A stretch of 64,000 nt of DNA from Zhihengliuella flava (GCF_015751895.1 NZ_JADOTZ010000001.1:1860001-1924000); one strand, 5' to 3'. Counted from the first letter of the stretch, positions 52,631-63,472 are shown. Numbers and translations: made by a program. The notes: generated by a model not told the origin, from the sequence alone.

Positions 52631-52951
52631 ATGAGCGGGGTGCAGGTGCGCGGCGCCGTCGTGGACGAGCAGACCCGGTGCGTGCACTACGCCAGTGCGC
52701 GCGACGTCGTCGCCATCCGTTTCTACTGCTGCCGCGAGTATTATCCCTGCCACCGGTGCCATGCCGAGGCCGCCGAACACCCCGCGCAGACGTGGCCGCG
52801 GGAGCTCTGGGATCGGCCGGCCGTGCTGTGCGGGGTCTGCCGCAGCGAACTGGCCGTCGCGGAGTACCTCGACGCCGACTCGAAGTGCCCGCGCTGTTCC
52901 GCCGCGTTCAATCCCGGCTGCTCCCTGCATCAGCATCTCTACTTCGGGTGA
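52631..52951 (+). CDS. CHY zinc-finger protein
   Basis: The 106-residue protein is a bacterial CHY-type zinc-binding domain: CVHY at the start, FYCCREYYPCHRCHAEAAEHP, LCGVCRSELAVAEYL and CPRCSAAFNPGCSLHQHLYF. The Cys/His pattern should bind three zinc ions, as in Pirh2-like proteins, but these small bacterial versions have no known job. ATG 52631 lies 4 bases after the LacI stop, without a clear ribosome-binding site, suggesting coupling. Why it sits in a sugar module is not apparent. Confidence 0.9.
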   Translation: MSGVQVRGAVVDEQTRCVHYASARDVVAIRFYCCREYYPCHRCHAEAAEHPAQTWPRELWDRPAVLCGVCRSELAVAEYLDADSKCPRCSAAFNPGCSLHQHLYFG

Positions 52952-52972
52952 CGCTCGGGCCGCATCGAAACG

Positions 52973-53007
52973 TGCTCATATGAGACAAGCCGCGTGCTCA
53001 AATGTTA
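52973..53007. promoter_or_regulatory. Candidate SorC operator pair upstream of the polyol dehydrogenase
   Basis: TGCTCATATGAGA (52973) and TGCTCAAATGTTA (52995) begin exactly 22 bases apart and match repeats near 55623-55728 around the SorC gene. Consensus GCTCATMTGAGC. They lie 66-100 bases before the dehydrogenase ATG. Confidence 0.6.
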
Positions 53008-53072
53008 TTCTCGACTCAATTCCTGTGGTGCGCGTCACGCGCGCCGGCATTGAATCGAGGAGACGGGTCCCC

Positions 53073-54652
<1,580 letters not shown>

Positions 54653-54656
<4 letters not shown>

Positions 54657-55594
54657 CGGGAGGCGTCGACGCCGACGCGTGCGGCCAGCGCCGCGGCGAG
54701 TTCGCCGTCGATGACGAGGCGCTGGGTGAAGCCGGCGCGCAGCGCTGCCAGAACGCCCTCGGCGTTGGCGGCTCCGGAGGCCACCGCGATGGTGGTGGTG
54801 GCGTGCCGCAACTGGTCCAGCGTCACGGACACCACGCGCCCGTCCAGGCCGGCGTCGAGGGGCGCGCCCTCCGCCGTGAGCAGGCGTCCGGAGACCTCGG
54901 CCACGGCCCCGGCGGCGGCGATCCGCTCCCGTTCCTCCTCGGTCAGGCGGGTCCAGACTGTCGAGCCGCCGTGCGCCCACGTGCCGATCGCGACCATGGC
55001 CACATCGAGGTGATCCGCCTTGGCCTGGGCTCCGGAGATTTCCGGCTGTCGGCGCAGGCTCTCGGCCAATTCCGCGCTCTCCACGATCAGCGGCGCCGGG
55101 AGTGGCCACGTGGTGCCGCCAGCCGCCGCGCCCAACCGGTGGATCAGGGCGCCGGAGCCGCCGTCGGGCCCCACCCGAAGGTCTCCGGCCAGCTGCACTA
55201 CGTCACACTCCGGTAGGCGGCCGAGGTGTTGAGTCATGAGATTGAGGGTGCGGGACCAGGAGACGCCGAGCGTGTTGCCCTGCTGGGCGACCTCCATGAG
55301 CGTGGCGGCGGCGCGCTCGGCCACGGCCTCCCGTGCCGAGCTGCCGGGGGAGGCCTCGGCGATGTCCACGGCGTCCACACCGAGGGCGGCGGCCAGCGCG
55401 ACGGCGTCGATGGCGCTCTGCCACGGGCGGTGCACGGTGATGGTCACGATGCCGTCCCGCAGGGCTTCGTCCAGGTAGCGGGCGACTTGAAAGCGGGAGA
55501 TGTTGTGTTCCTTGGCGATCTCCACCTTGGACGTGTTGTGGAGGTAATAGGCCGTGGCGATGTCCGCCAATAGCTCCTGATGCGTCGTCGACAC
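54653..55594 (-). CDS. SorC/DeoR-type sugar-binding transcriptional regulator
   Basis: The 313-residue regulator has an N-terminal helix-turn-helix (DIATAYYLHNTSKVEIAKEHNISRFQVARYLDEAL) and a C-terminal sugar-binding domain (VVQLAGDLRVGPDG, ADHLDVAMVAIGTWAHGGSTVW, LIDGELAAAL-like end). SorC proteins sense phosphorylated or free polyols and sugars. Several GCTCAtmTGAGC-like sites lie just upstream, between it and the divergent polyol importer, and before the dehydrogenase gene, so it probably controls all three and itself. Confidence 0.92.
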
Positions 55595-55622
55595 GGTGTG
55601 GCTCCTCCAGTCGGCACGGTCC

Positions 55623-55634
55623 GCTCATCTGAGC
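55623..55634. promoter_or_regulatory. Candidate SorC operator GCTCATCTGAGC
   Basis: Near-palindromic (GCTCA-TC-TGAGC), 29 bases before the SorC start on its upstream side, suggesting autoregulation. Confidence 0.6.
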
Positions 55635-55661
55635 GACTCATGACAAGTGAGTATGCCACCC

Positions 55662-55690
55662 TTGCTCATTTGATCAAATGTGGCTACAGT
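55662..55690 (+). promoter_or_regulatory. Promoter of the polyol importer, with a 14-bp palindrome in the spacer
   Basis: TTGCTC, a 17-base spacer and TACAGT form a sigma-A-like promoter. The spacer holds CATTTGATCAAATG (55667-55680), a perfect palindrome continuing from TGCTCATTTG, so a bound repressor would occlude RNA polymerase. Confidence 0.65.
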
Positions 55691-55696
55691 CACATA

Positions 55697-55728
55697 TCAG
55701 ATGAGCGTCGAGCATCGATCATATGAGC
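55697..55728. promoter_or_regulatory. Two further SorC-type half sites in the polyol importer leader
   Basis: TCAGATGAGC (55697-55706) and CATATGAGC (55720-55728) match the reverse complement of the GCTCATMTG half site, 23 bases apart, just downstream of the predicted transcription start. Confidence 0.5.
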
Positions 55729-55811
55729 GAAAGTTTCCGTACTTCGTCCGGGACCTGCCCCGCGTCATGGGTCGAGGCCGCGCCCGCCACAACTGCAAGG
55801 AGCGCACCATC

Positions 55812-57197
55812 ATGAATCGTCCACGCGCGCGGAACCTGACTGAGTTCTCGCTCAGCCGCCGCTCTCTGCTGGGGCTGGGAGTCGGCGCGGCCGCGGCCAC
55901 CACACTGTCCGCCTGCGGCTCCGGAGCCGGGGGCACCGCGCAGGAGCGGGAGATCGTCGTGGCGATCGTCGCCAACCCCCAGATGCAGGACGCGATCAGT
56001 TTGATCGACGACTTCCGGGCCAAGCACCCGGGAACGAATGTCCGCTTCGTCTCCCTGCCGGAGAACGAGGCCCGCGCCAAGATCACGGCCTCCGTGGCCA
56101 CCGGCGGCGGCGAGTTCGACGTCGTGATGATCTCCAATTACGAGACGCCGATGTGGGCTGAAAACGGCTGGATCGCCGACCTGGTCCCCTTCATGGACGC
56201 CACCGAGGGGTATGACCGGCAGGACTTCATCCCCACCATCCGCGAGGCTCTCTCCGTCGGCTCGGGCCAGTATTCGGTCCCGTTCTACGGGGAGTCCTCC
56301 TTCCTGGTGTACCGCGAGGACCTCTTCGAGCAGGCGGGTATCACGATGCCCGAGCAGCCCACGTGGGAACAGATCGCCCAGTACGCCGCCGAGTTTCACG
56401 ATCCGGCCAAGAATTTCTCCGGCATCTGCCTCCGCGGCTTGGCCGGTTGGGGCGAGGTCATGGCCCCGCTGAATACCGTGATCAACACCTACGGCGGGCG
56501 GTGGTTTGACGAGGCCTGGAACCCGCAGCTGAACAGCCCCGAGGTCCATGCCGCGGTGAGCGACTACGTGAACTTGGTGCGCACCTCCGGCCAGCCCGGC
56601 GCGGCGACGTCCGGCTACGGCGACTGCCTCACGCGGTTCGCCCAGGGCAACGCGGCCATGTGGTACGACGCGACGGCCATGGTCTCCTCCGTCGAGGACC
56701 CCGCCTCCTCCCTGGTGGTGGGCAAAACCAACTACGCGCTCGCGCCGGTCAAGGAAACGACGTCGGCCGGCTGGCTCTACACGTGGGCGCTCGCCATCCC
56801 CGCCACCAGCCAGCGCAAGCAGGCCGCGTGGGACTTCATCGCGTGGATGACCAACAAGGAATACATGCAGCTGGTGGGGAACAACGTCAGCTGGGAGCGG
56901 CTGCCCCCGGGGAGCCGGCAGTCCACCTACGAGATCCCGGAGTACGCCGAGATCGCCGAGTCCTACGCGGGCCCCACGCTCACGGCCATGGGCCAGGCGA
57001 ACCAGGACAACGCGATGGCCCAGCCCGTCCCTTACCCCGGCATCCAGTTCGTGGGGATCCCGGAGTTCCAGGACCTCGGCACGCGCGTCGGCCAGCAGGT
57101 CTCCGCCGCCATCGCGGGGCAGCAGTCCGTCGAGGACGCGCTCGCGCAGTCCCAAAGCTTCGCCCAGAGCGTGGCCCGAACCTACCAGGAAGGCTAA
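55812..57197 (+). CDS. Polyol ABC transporter substrate-binding lipoprotein
   Basis: The 461-residue lipoprotein has a twin-arginine signal (LSRRSLLGLGVGAAAATTL) with lipobox LSACG near residue 34. The body matches the SmoE-like sorbitol/mannitol binders: NPQMQDAISLIDDFRAKHP, FDVVMISNYETPMWAENGWIADL, FYGESSFLVYREDLFEQAGI, WGEVMAPLNTVINTYGGRWFD, and FIAWMTNKEYMQLV. ATG 55812 has AAGGAG 9 bases upstream; longer readings cross the operator. First gene of the polyol importer operon. Confidence 0.9.
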   Translation: MNRPRARNLTEFSLSRRSLLGLGVGAAAATTLSACGSGAGGTAQEREIVVAIVANPQMQDAISLIDDFRAKHPGTNVRFVSLPENEARAKITASVATGGGEFDVVMISNYETPMWAENGWIADLVPFMDATEGYDRQDFIPTIREALSVGSGQYSVPFYGESSFLVYREDLFEQAGITMPEQPTWEQIAQYAAEFHDPAKNFSGICLRGLAGWGEVMAPLNTVINTYGGRWFDEAWNPQLNSPEVHAAVSDYVNLVRTSGQPGAATSGYGDCLTRFAQGNAAMWYDATAMVSSVEDPASSLVVGKTNYALAPVKETTSAGWLYTWALAIPATSQRKQAAWDFIAWMTNKEYMQLVGNNVSWERLPPGSRQSTYEIPEYAEIAESYAGPTLTAMGQANQDNAMAQPVPYPGIQFVGIPEFQDLGTRVGQQVSAAIAGQQSVEDALAQSQSFAQSVARTYQEG

Positions 57198-57200
57198 GCC

Positions 57201-58166
57201 ATGAGCACGGATACTGCCTCGGCCGCGAAGGGCATCCGCACCGCCCGCGGCGCCGCTGACCGGCCCGCGCGCACCCCGGAGGAGCGCCGGGCGGCCCGGC
57301 GGGAAGGGTGGGCCCGCCGTGGGCCGCTCCTGCCGGCGCTGATCTTCACGATCATCGTCACCCAGATCCCGTTCCTGATGACCATTTGGTACTCGCTGCG
57401 GTCCTGGAACCTCCTCCGCCCAGACGGGCAGACGTTCGTCTGGTTCCAGAACTTCGTGGACATCTTCATGGATTCCACGTTCCGTTCCGCGGCACTGAAC
57501 TCCATCCTCATCACGGTGGGCTGCGTCTTCGCCGCCCTCATCCTCGGGACGCTGTTCGCCATCCTGCTGGACCGGGAATTCTTGGGCCGCGGCGTGGTCC
57601 GCACCCTGCTGATCACCCCGTTCCTCATCATGCCCGCGGCCACCTCCATGCTGTGGAGCGTCTCCCTGCTGAACCCCAGCTTCGGCCTGCTGAACTGGGT
57701 GATCGGCCTCTTTGGGGTGGCGCCCATCGACTTCACCTCCCAGCTGCCCCTGTTCTCCGTGATCATGGCGCTGGTGTGGCAGTGGACGCCGTTCATGATG
57801 CTGCTCATTCTCGCGGGTCTGCAGGCCCAGCCCAAGGACGTCCTCGAGGCGGCGGCGCTCGACGGCGCCGGCTGGGGCAAGACGTTCCTGTTTGTCACGC
57901 TCCCGCAGCTGCGCCGCTACATGGAGCTGGCCGTCCTGCTGGGAGCCATCTACGTGGTCAACACGTTCGACCAGATCTACCTGATGACCGCCGGCGGCCC
58001 CGGAACGGCCAGCGCCAACCTGCCCTTCTACATCTACCAGCGCGCGTTCCTCGGCTTCGACATCGGCCAGGCCGCCGCCATGGGCGTCGTAACCGTCATC
58101 GCCACCATCATCATTGCCACCTTCGCGCTGCGTCTGATCTTCCGCAGCTTCGACGCAAAGGACTAA
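57201..58166 (+). CDS. Polyol ABC transporter permease 1
   Basis: The 321-residue permease has a basic 45-residue N terminus and six membrane helices (first LLPALIFTIIVTQIPFLMTIW). Coupling motif LEAAALDGAGWGKTFLFVTLP at about 215-235; YVVNTFDQIYLMTAGGPG is conserved among SmoF-type permeases. It starts 3 bases after the binding-protein stop and is followed 3 bases later by the second permease. Confidence 0.92.
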   Translation: MSTDTASAAKGIRTARGAADRPARTPEERRAARREGWARRGPLLPALIFTIIVTQIPFLMTIWYSLRSWNLLRPDGQTFVWFQNFVDIFMDSTFRSAALNSILITVGCVFAALILGTLFAILLDREFLGRGVVRTLLITPFLIMPAATSMLWSVSLLNPSFGLLNWVIGLFGVAPIDFTSQLPLFSVIMALVWQWTPFMMLLILAGLQAQPKDVLEAAALDGAGWGKTFLFVTLPQLRRYMELAVLLGAIYVVNTFDQIYLMTAGGPGTASANLPFYIYQRAFLGFDIGQAAAMGVVTVIATIIIATFALRLIFRSFDAKD

Positions 58167-58169
58167 GCC

Positions 58170-59060
58170 ATGTCCACCACCCTGACTGCTGAAACCGCAC
58201 CCGAGCGCGGCGGTGCCGCGGGCGCCGCTCCCGTGCGACGCCGTCGTACTGGATCCGCCGGGCCCCGCCTGTTGACGGTGCTCACCTGGCTGCTGGCGCT
58301 GGTGTTCTTCGCGCCCGTGGCCTGGATGGTGGCCACCTCCTTCAAGCAGGAAAACGCGGCGGCCTCCACGCCGCCCACGTTCTTCTTTGAACCCACGTGG
58401 GACCAGTACGCGGCGGTGCTCGCGCAGAACGCCGGGCCGTACTTCCTGAACTCCCTCATCGCCACCGGCGTCTCCACGGTGCTGGTGATCGCCCTGTCCG
58501 TGCCGGCGGCCTACGCGCTGAGCATCCGGCCCGTGCAGCGGACGTCCGACGTCTTGTTCTTCTTCATCTCCACCAAGATGTTGCCGGTGGTGGCCGTCAT
58601 CATGCCGATCTACGTGATCTCCGGGCGCCTGCATGTGCTGGACAACGTCTGGACGCTCGTGGTGCTCTACACGTCCATGAACCTGCCCATTGCGGTGTGG
58701 ATGATGCGCTCCTTCTTCCAAGAGGTCCCGGGGGAGGTGCTGGAGGCGGCCCAGATGGACGGCGCGGGCCTGATGAAGACGCTGCGCTCGGTGCTCATCC
58801 CCATGGTCACCCCGGGGATTGCGGCCACCGCGCTGATCTGCGTGATCTTCGCGTGGAATGAGTTCTTCTTCGCCCTGAACCTCACCGCCGCGAAGGCCGC
58901 CACCGTGCCGGTCTTCCTCATGGGCACCATGACCAGCGAGGGATTGTTCCTGGCCAAGCTGTCCGCGGCGAGTGTGCTGGCCTCCCTGCCCGTGGTGCTG
59001 GCCGGTTGGGCGGCGCAGAAGCAGCTGGTCCGCGGCCTGTCCATGGGCGCGGTCAAGTAA
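58170..59060 (+). CDS. Polyol ABC transporter permease 2
   Basis: The 296-residue permease has six membrane helices starting at LLTVLTWLLALVFFAPVAWMV. Coupling motif LEAAQMDGAGLMKTLRSVLIP at about 190-210; FAWNEFFFALNLT and the C-terminal KQLVRGLSMGAVK are typical of SmoG-type permeases. Last gene of the polyol importer; no ATPase gene follows, so a shared ATPase is required. Confidence 0.92.
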   Translation: MSTTLTAETAPERGGAAGAAPVRRRRTGSAGPRLLTVLTWLLALVFFAPVAWMVATSFKQENAAASTPPTFFFEPTWDQYAAVLAQNAGPYFLNSLIATGVSTVLVIALSVPAAYALSIRPVQRTSDVLFFFISTKMLPVVAVIMPIYVISGRLHVLDNVWTLVVLYTSMNLPIAVWMMRSFFQEVPGEVLEAAQMDGAGLMKTLRSVLIPMVTPGIAATALICVIFAWNEFFFALNLTAAKAATVPVFLMGTMTSEGLFLAKLSAASVLASLPVVLAGWAAQKQLVRGLSMGAVK

Positions 59061-59097
59061 ACCGGCGGCCGGGCCCGCGGCGGCATATGCTGAACAG

Positions 59098-60168
59098 ATG
59101 CCTCAGCCCAACAACGGTGCGGGAGCCAAACGCGCCACGATGAAGGACGTCGCCGCCCTCGCCGGCGTGTCCCCGAAGACGGTCTCCAACGTGCTGACGG
59201 GGACGGTGGGGGTCCGCGAGTCCACGCGCACCGTCGTCGAGGACGCCATGGCGACCTTGGGCTACGTGCCCAACTTGGGCGCGCGCGGCCTGCGCAACGG
59301 GCGGACGGGCATCATCGGCTTCGCGCTGCCGGACTTGGCCACGGCCTTTTCCGCCAGCCTGACGCACGCGGTCGTGCAGCTGGCTCACGAGCGCGGCCTG
59401 GCGGTGCTGGTCGAGGAGACGGCGGCGGACCCCACCCGGGAGCACCTGTTGGTGGCGCGCGCCCGGGAACACTCGATCGATGGGCTCATCCTCAACCCGG
59501 TCCGGCTCCAGGACAGCGTCGTCGAGCATGTGGATCACTTGCCGCCGGTGGTGCTGATCGGCGAGGTGGAGCAGTACAAAACGGACCGCGTGTTCGTGGA
59601 CAGCCGGGCCGCAGCTCGCGAGGCCACCGAGCATCTGATCGCCCAGGGGGCGCGGCGCATCGCCGTCGTCGGCGGCTCGCGCGGCGCGCGCCCTGGGCTC
59701 GCGACGTCGGGACTCCGGCTGCGCGGTTACCTCGACGCCCTGGACGCCGCGGGGATTGAACCCGACGCCGAGCTGCAGATCTCCGTGCGGCAGTGGACGA
59801 TCGAGGGCGGGGCCGGGGCGGTCCGCGCCTTGCGGGCCACTGGCCGGCCCTTTGATGCCATCCTCTGCTTCACCGATTCCATGGCGCTGGGCGCCGTGCA
59901 TGCCTTGCATGAGGCGGGGCTACAGGTCCCGCGCGACGTCCTCGTCGCGGGGTTCGACGACGTCGAGCACGCCCGGTTCGCGGTGCCGGCCCTGACCACC
60001 GTTGGCTTTGACCACGTGGCGTACGTGACGGCGGCCCTAGATCTGCTCCAGCGGCGGATCGACGGCCGTGAACGCGCGGCGGAGGCCGTGGTGGTGCCGC
60101 ACAGCTTGACGCTCCGGGAGAGCACGGCGGCGCTCCCAGCCGGCGCGGACCCTGCTGCCGAGGCCTGA
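59098..60168 (+). CDS. LacI family regulator upstream of the arabino-oligosaccharide operon
   Basis: The 356-residue repressor has the helix-turn-helix MKDVAALAGVSPKTVSNVLTG and a full effector domain (IIGFALPDLATAFSASLTHAV, GARRIAVVGGSRGARPG, VAGFDDVEHARFAVPALTTV). ATG 59098 lacks a Shine-Dalgarno sequence but TATGCT lies 6 bases upstream, so translation may be leaderless; readings further upstream lie within the permease gene. A perfect 14-bp palindrome at 60224, just after its stop and before the next binding-protein gene, is the likely operator. Confidence 0.9.
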   Translation: MPQPNNGAGAKRATMKDVAALAGVSPKTVSNVLTGTVGVRESTRTVVEDAMATLGYVPNLGARGLRNGRTGIIGFALPDLATAFSASLTHAVVQLAHERGLAVLVEETAADPTREHLLVARAREHSIDGLILNPVRLQDSVVEHVDHLPPVVLIGEVEQYKTDRVFVDSRAAAREATEHLIAQGARRIAVVGGSRGARPGLATSGLRLRGYLDALDAAGIEPDAELQISVRQWTIEGGAGAVRALRATGRPFDAILCFTDSMALGAVHALHEAGLQVPRDVLVAGFDDVEHARFAVPALTTVGFDHVAYVTAALDLLQRRIDGRERAAEAVVVPHSLTLRESTAALPAGADPAAEA

Positions 60169-60223
60169 GCGCTCCCCCGCTGCTCACGCGTACCTGAGCG
60201 AATCCAGGGTCTTGCGGCGCCGA

Positions 60224-60237
60224 TTACATCGATGTAA
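60224..60237. promoter_or_regulatory. Candidate LacI operator TTACATCGATGTAA
   Basis: A perfect 14-bp palindrome with the CG centre common in LacI-family operators, 37 bases before the binding-protein ATG and immediately upstream of TGTAAT (60244-60249), a good -10 box. Repression of the GH51 importer operon is inferred. Confidence 0.7.
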
Positions 60238-60273
60238 ATTGACTGTAATCTTCGTCACAAGGAGTCGAGGTTC

Positions 60274-61602
60274 ATGTTGACTACGCACATCAATCGCCGC
60301 CGTTTCCTGAGCGCCGCTGCGGCATTGGCCGGCGCCGGGATGCTCGGTGGCTGCGCGGCGACACCGGCCACGGACGAGCGCACTCTCCAGTTCTGGCACC
60401 TGCTCAGCGGCGGCGACGGGGTCACGATGGCCGGGCTCATCGATCAGGTCAACGCCGCCCACTCGGGGTTCGAGGCTAAGCAGACCGTGCTGGCCTGGGG
60501 CGCCCCGTACTACACGAAGCTCGCCATGGCCGGCGCCGGCGGGAGGGCCCCGGAGGTGGCTATCATGCACGCCTCCCGCGTCCCCGGCTATGTCCCCGGC
60601 GGCCTGCTGGACCCGTGGGACAAGGACCTCCTCGCGTCCTACGGCGTCGGCGAAGCCCAATATTCCACGCCCGTCTGGGACAAGTCGCACCTCGGCGGTG
60701 AGCTCTACAGTGTGGCCCTGGATGCGCACCCGTTCATCATGCTCTACAACAAGGAGCTCTGCGCCGAGGCCGGGGTGTTGGACGGCAACGGCCGGCTCCA
60801 GCAAGCCACCTCTCCGGACGAGTTTCTGGCGCTAGGCCGGGAGCTTTCGGGCGTCAGCGAGGGCCACGGCATCTCCTACGGGTATTTGGGCGGCGGCTCG
60901 CAGATGTGGCGCCTCTTCTACACCCTGTACTGCCAGCAGGGGGCCACGATGGAGCTACCGCAGGGCGGCCCGGCACAGATCGACGAGGACGCGGCCGTGA
61001 CCGCGCTCCGGTTCATGCAGCAATTGCTCGACGGCGAGATCGCCGCGGCACAGAATGACGAGGACAACGCGATCGCCGAGTTCGCCACCGGCCAGAGCGC
61101 CATCCTCTTCACCGGGGTGTGGGAGCTTCCCACCATGCAGGAGCAGGGGATCGACGTCGGCGCCGCCACCCTTCCGACGATCTACTCCCAGCCGGCGGTC
61201 TACGCGGACTCCCACTCGTTCGTCTTGCCGCGGCAGCTGGATCCGGACCCGGAGCTGCGGGAGATGACCTACGCCTTCGTCGCGGACCTCTTGACCCGCT
61301 CCACCGAATGGGCTGCGGCCGGTCACATCCCCGCCTACCTCCCGGTCACGGAGAGTGAGGAGTATGCCCAGCTCGAGCCGCAGGCCGACTATGCCGACGC
61401 GGCGAACCATCTGGTCTACGACCCGCCGGCGTGGTTCACCGGATCCGGCTCCAACTTCCAGAACAACTTTGGCCAGGCCGTCCAAGGAGCCCTCATGACG
61501 GGCTCGGACCCGACGCCGGCGGTGCAGGCCGTCAAGCGCGATCTGGACGCGATCCTGGCCAAACCCAATCCCACCGATCCGGAAGGGGAGTGGTCAGCAT
61601 GA
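60274..61602 (+). CDS. Sugar ABC transporter substrate-binding lipoprotein (arabinoside module)
   Basis: The 442-residue lipoprotein has a twin-arginine-type signal (INRRRFLSAAAALAGAGML) with lipobox LGGCA near residue 27. The SBP_bac_1 body shows LQFWHLLSGGDGVTMAGLIDQ, APEVAIMHASRVPGYVPGGLLD, HPFIMLYNKELCAEAGVLDG, and ILFTGVWELPTMQEQGIDV. AAGGAG lies 9 bases before the ATG. With two permeases and a GH51 arabinofuranosidase downstream, arabino-oligosaccharides are the likely ligand. Confidence 0.9.
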   Translation: MLTTHINRRRFLSAAAALAGAGMLGGCAATPATDERTLQFWHLLSGGDGVTMAGLIDQVNAAHSGFEAKQTVLAWGAPYYTKLAMAGAGGRAPEVAIMHASRVPGYVPGGLLDPWDKDLLASYGVGEAQYSTPVWDKSHLGGELYSVALDAHPFIMLYNKELCAEAGVLDGNGRLQQATSPDEFLALGRELSGVSEGHGISYGYLGGGSQMWRLFYTLYCQQGATMELPQGGPAQIDEDAAVTALRFMQQLLDGEIAAAQNDEDNAIAEFATGQSAILFTGVWELPTMQEQGIDVGAATLPTIYSQPAVYADSHSFVLPRQLDPDPELREMTYAFVADLLTRSTEWAAAGHIPAYLPVTESEEYAQLEPQADYADAANHLVYDPPAWFTGSGSNFQNNFGQAVQGALMTGSDPTPAVQAVKRDLDAILAKPNPTDPEGEWSA

Positions 61603-62543
61603 GCCACGCCGCCACCGCCGCCACGCGCTCCGCGTCGGCCACGCCCACGCCCCCGGCGGCGCGGGGGATCAAGCGATTCCGCGAGGCGCGCATCGCGTGG
61701 ATCTTCCTCGCGCCGTTCATGCTCGCGTTCCTGCTCTTCCTCGTCTGGCCGATCCTGCACGGCTTCTACCTCAGCTTCACCGACCAGTCGCTGACCGGAG
61801 CGGGCGGCGGGTTCGTGGGCGGGACCAACTACGCCGAGGCGCTCGGCGACGCCACCATGTGGCGATCGCTGGCCAACACGGCGCTGTTCACGCTCCTGTC
61901 CACCGTCCCGCTGGTCGCGATCGCCCTCGTCATGGCGCTGCTGGTCGACACGGGCCTGCCGGGCCAGTGGTTATGGCGGCTGTCCTTCTTCATGCCGTAC
62001 CTGCTGGCCTCGACGGTGATCTCCCAGATTTGGGTCTGGATTTTCAACCCTTCAGTCGGCGCGGCCAACGAGCTGCTGCGCTCCATCGGGCTCGAGCCCA
62101 TCGCCTGGCTGCAGAACGAGAACACCAACCTCACCGCCATCGTCATCGCCACGGTCTGGTGGACCATCGGCTTCAACTTTCTGCTGTATCTGGCGGCCCT
62201 GCAGAACATCCCCAGCCACCAGTACGAGGCGGCGGAGCTCGACGGCGCCGGCAAGCTGCGCCAGATCTTCTCCATCACGCTGCCCCAGCTCGGCCCGACG
62301 ACCGTGGTAGTCCTGACGCTCCAGATCCTCGCCTCGCTCAAACTCTTCGATCAGGCCTACCAAATGATGGGCGGCATCTCGAGCGACACCACCCGGTCCA
62401 TCATCCAGTACATCTACGAGGCCGGATTCGTCGGCTATCGGTTCGGCTACTCGGCGGCGATCTCCTACGTCTTCTTCGCCGTCATCATCATCGTCGGCAT
62501 CCTCCAAGCCGTCCTGCTTCGGCAGAGGAAGGCGGAACAATGA
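61599..62543 (+). CDS. Sugar ABC transporter permease 1 (arabinoside module)
   Basis: The 314-residue permease has a Thr/Ala-rich N terminus and six membrane helices (first IAWIFLAPFMLAFLLFLVWPI). Coupling motif YEAAELDGAGKLRQIFSITLP at about 207-227. ATG 61599 overlaps the binding-protein stop; a longer in-frame reading would run inside that gene. Its stop overlaps the next permease start. Confidence 0.92.
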   Translation: MSHAATAATRSASATPTPPAARGIKRFREARIAWIFLAPFMLAFLLFLVWPILHGFYLSFTDQSLTGAGGGFVGGTNYAEALGDATMWRSLANTALFTLLSTVPLVAIALVMALLVDTGLPGQWLWRLSFFMPYLLASTVISQIWVWIFNPSVGAANELLRSIGLEPIAWLQNENTNLTAIVIATVWWTIGFNFLLYLAALQNIPSHQYEAAELDGAGKLRQIFSITLPQLGPTTVVVLTLQILASLKLFDQAYQMMGGISSDTTRSIIQYIYEAGFVGYRFGYSAAISYVFFAVIIIVGILQAVLLRQRKAEQ

Positions 62544-63472
62544 GCACCTCCATCGAGACCCCGCAGCCCGTCTCCATCGACGGCGGGGCGGCGCGCCCCG
62601 TGACCGGACACCGGGTGGTCCGCACCAGTCGGATGGCCGGAAAGAAGCGCTTCTCCGGGCTACGTCTGGCGGCCTTTGTGGCCCTCGCGGTCATGGCGCT
62701 GGGATGGTTGCTGCCCTTCCTGTGGGCGGTGGCCACGGCCTTCAAGACGGAGACGGACGCGGCCTCCGGCGGCCTGAACTGGATCGGCGCCTCCGGCATC
62801 ACCACTCAGGCGTTCGAGTCGATTCTGTCCCAGGGCAATATCTGGGTGTGGGCGTTCAATAGCCTGTGGACGTCCGTGGCCATCACGGTCATCACCGTGT
62901 TCATCTCGGCGTTCGCTGCCTACGCCTTCTCGCGGCTGGACTTCCGGGGCCGGCGCTGGCTGTTCGTGGTCGTCCTCGCCTCGATCGTCATCCCACCCCA
63001 GGTGTTGATCATCCCGCTCTTCTACCAAATGCTGGCGTTCAACCTCGTGGACACGCACTGGGGACTCATCCTGCCGCAGGTGGTCATGCCAGCCATGGTC
63101 TTCATCCTCAAGAAGTTCTTCGACGCCGTGCCGATCGAACTGGAGGACGCGGCGCGCGTCGACGGGGCCTCCCGCTTCCGCATCTTTTGGTCCGTGGTGA
63201 TGCCCCTGTCCCGGCCCATCCTGGGTGCCGTCTCGATCTTCGTGTTCATCAACGCCTGGAACAACTTCCTGTGGCCGTTCATCGTCATCAACGACACGCT
63301 CCTGATGACCCTCCCGGTCGGCTTGCAGACGGTCATCAGCGCCTACGGCGTCCAATACGCGCAGATCATGGCCCAAGCTGTCCTCGCCTCCCTGCCCCTG
63401 ATCGTCGTCTTCCTGCTGTTCCAGCGGCAGATCGTCAAGGGCGTTGCCACCACCGGCTTCGGCGGGCAGTAG
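62540..63472 (+). CDS. Sugar ABC transporter permease 2 (arabinoside module)
   Basis: The 310-residue permease has six membrane helices (first LRLAAFVALAVMALGWLLPFL). Coupling motif LEDAARVDGASRFRIFWSVVMP at about 200-220, followed by INAWNNFLWPFIVI. The ATG overlaps the preceding stop by 4 bases; a much longer in-frame reading is an artefact inside permease 1. Followed after 42 bases by the GH51 gene. Confidence 0.92.
   Translation: MSTSIETPQPVSIDGGAARPVTGHRVVRTSRMAGKKRFSGLRLAAFVALAVMALGWLLPFLWAVATAFKTETDAASGGLNWIGASGITTQAFESILSQGNIWVWAFNSLWTSVAITVITVFISAFAAYAFSRLDFRGRRWLFVVVLASIVIPPQVLIIPLFYQMLAFNLVDTHWGLILPQVVMPAMVFILKKFFDAVPIELEDAARVDGASRFRIFWSVVMPLSRPILGAVSIFVFINAWNNFLWPFIVINDTLLMTLPVGLQTVISAYGVQYAQIMAQAVLASLPLIVVFLLFQRQIVKGVATTGFGGQ

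Noticed and set aside
55719-58721. A 1,000-codon open frame on the minus strand opposite the polyol importer
   Set aside because: It is the antisense of well-recognised transporter genes, has a low-complexity His/Arg/Gly/Asp composition and no domain. Long antisense frames are expected at this GC content.
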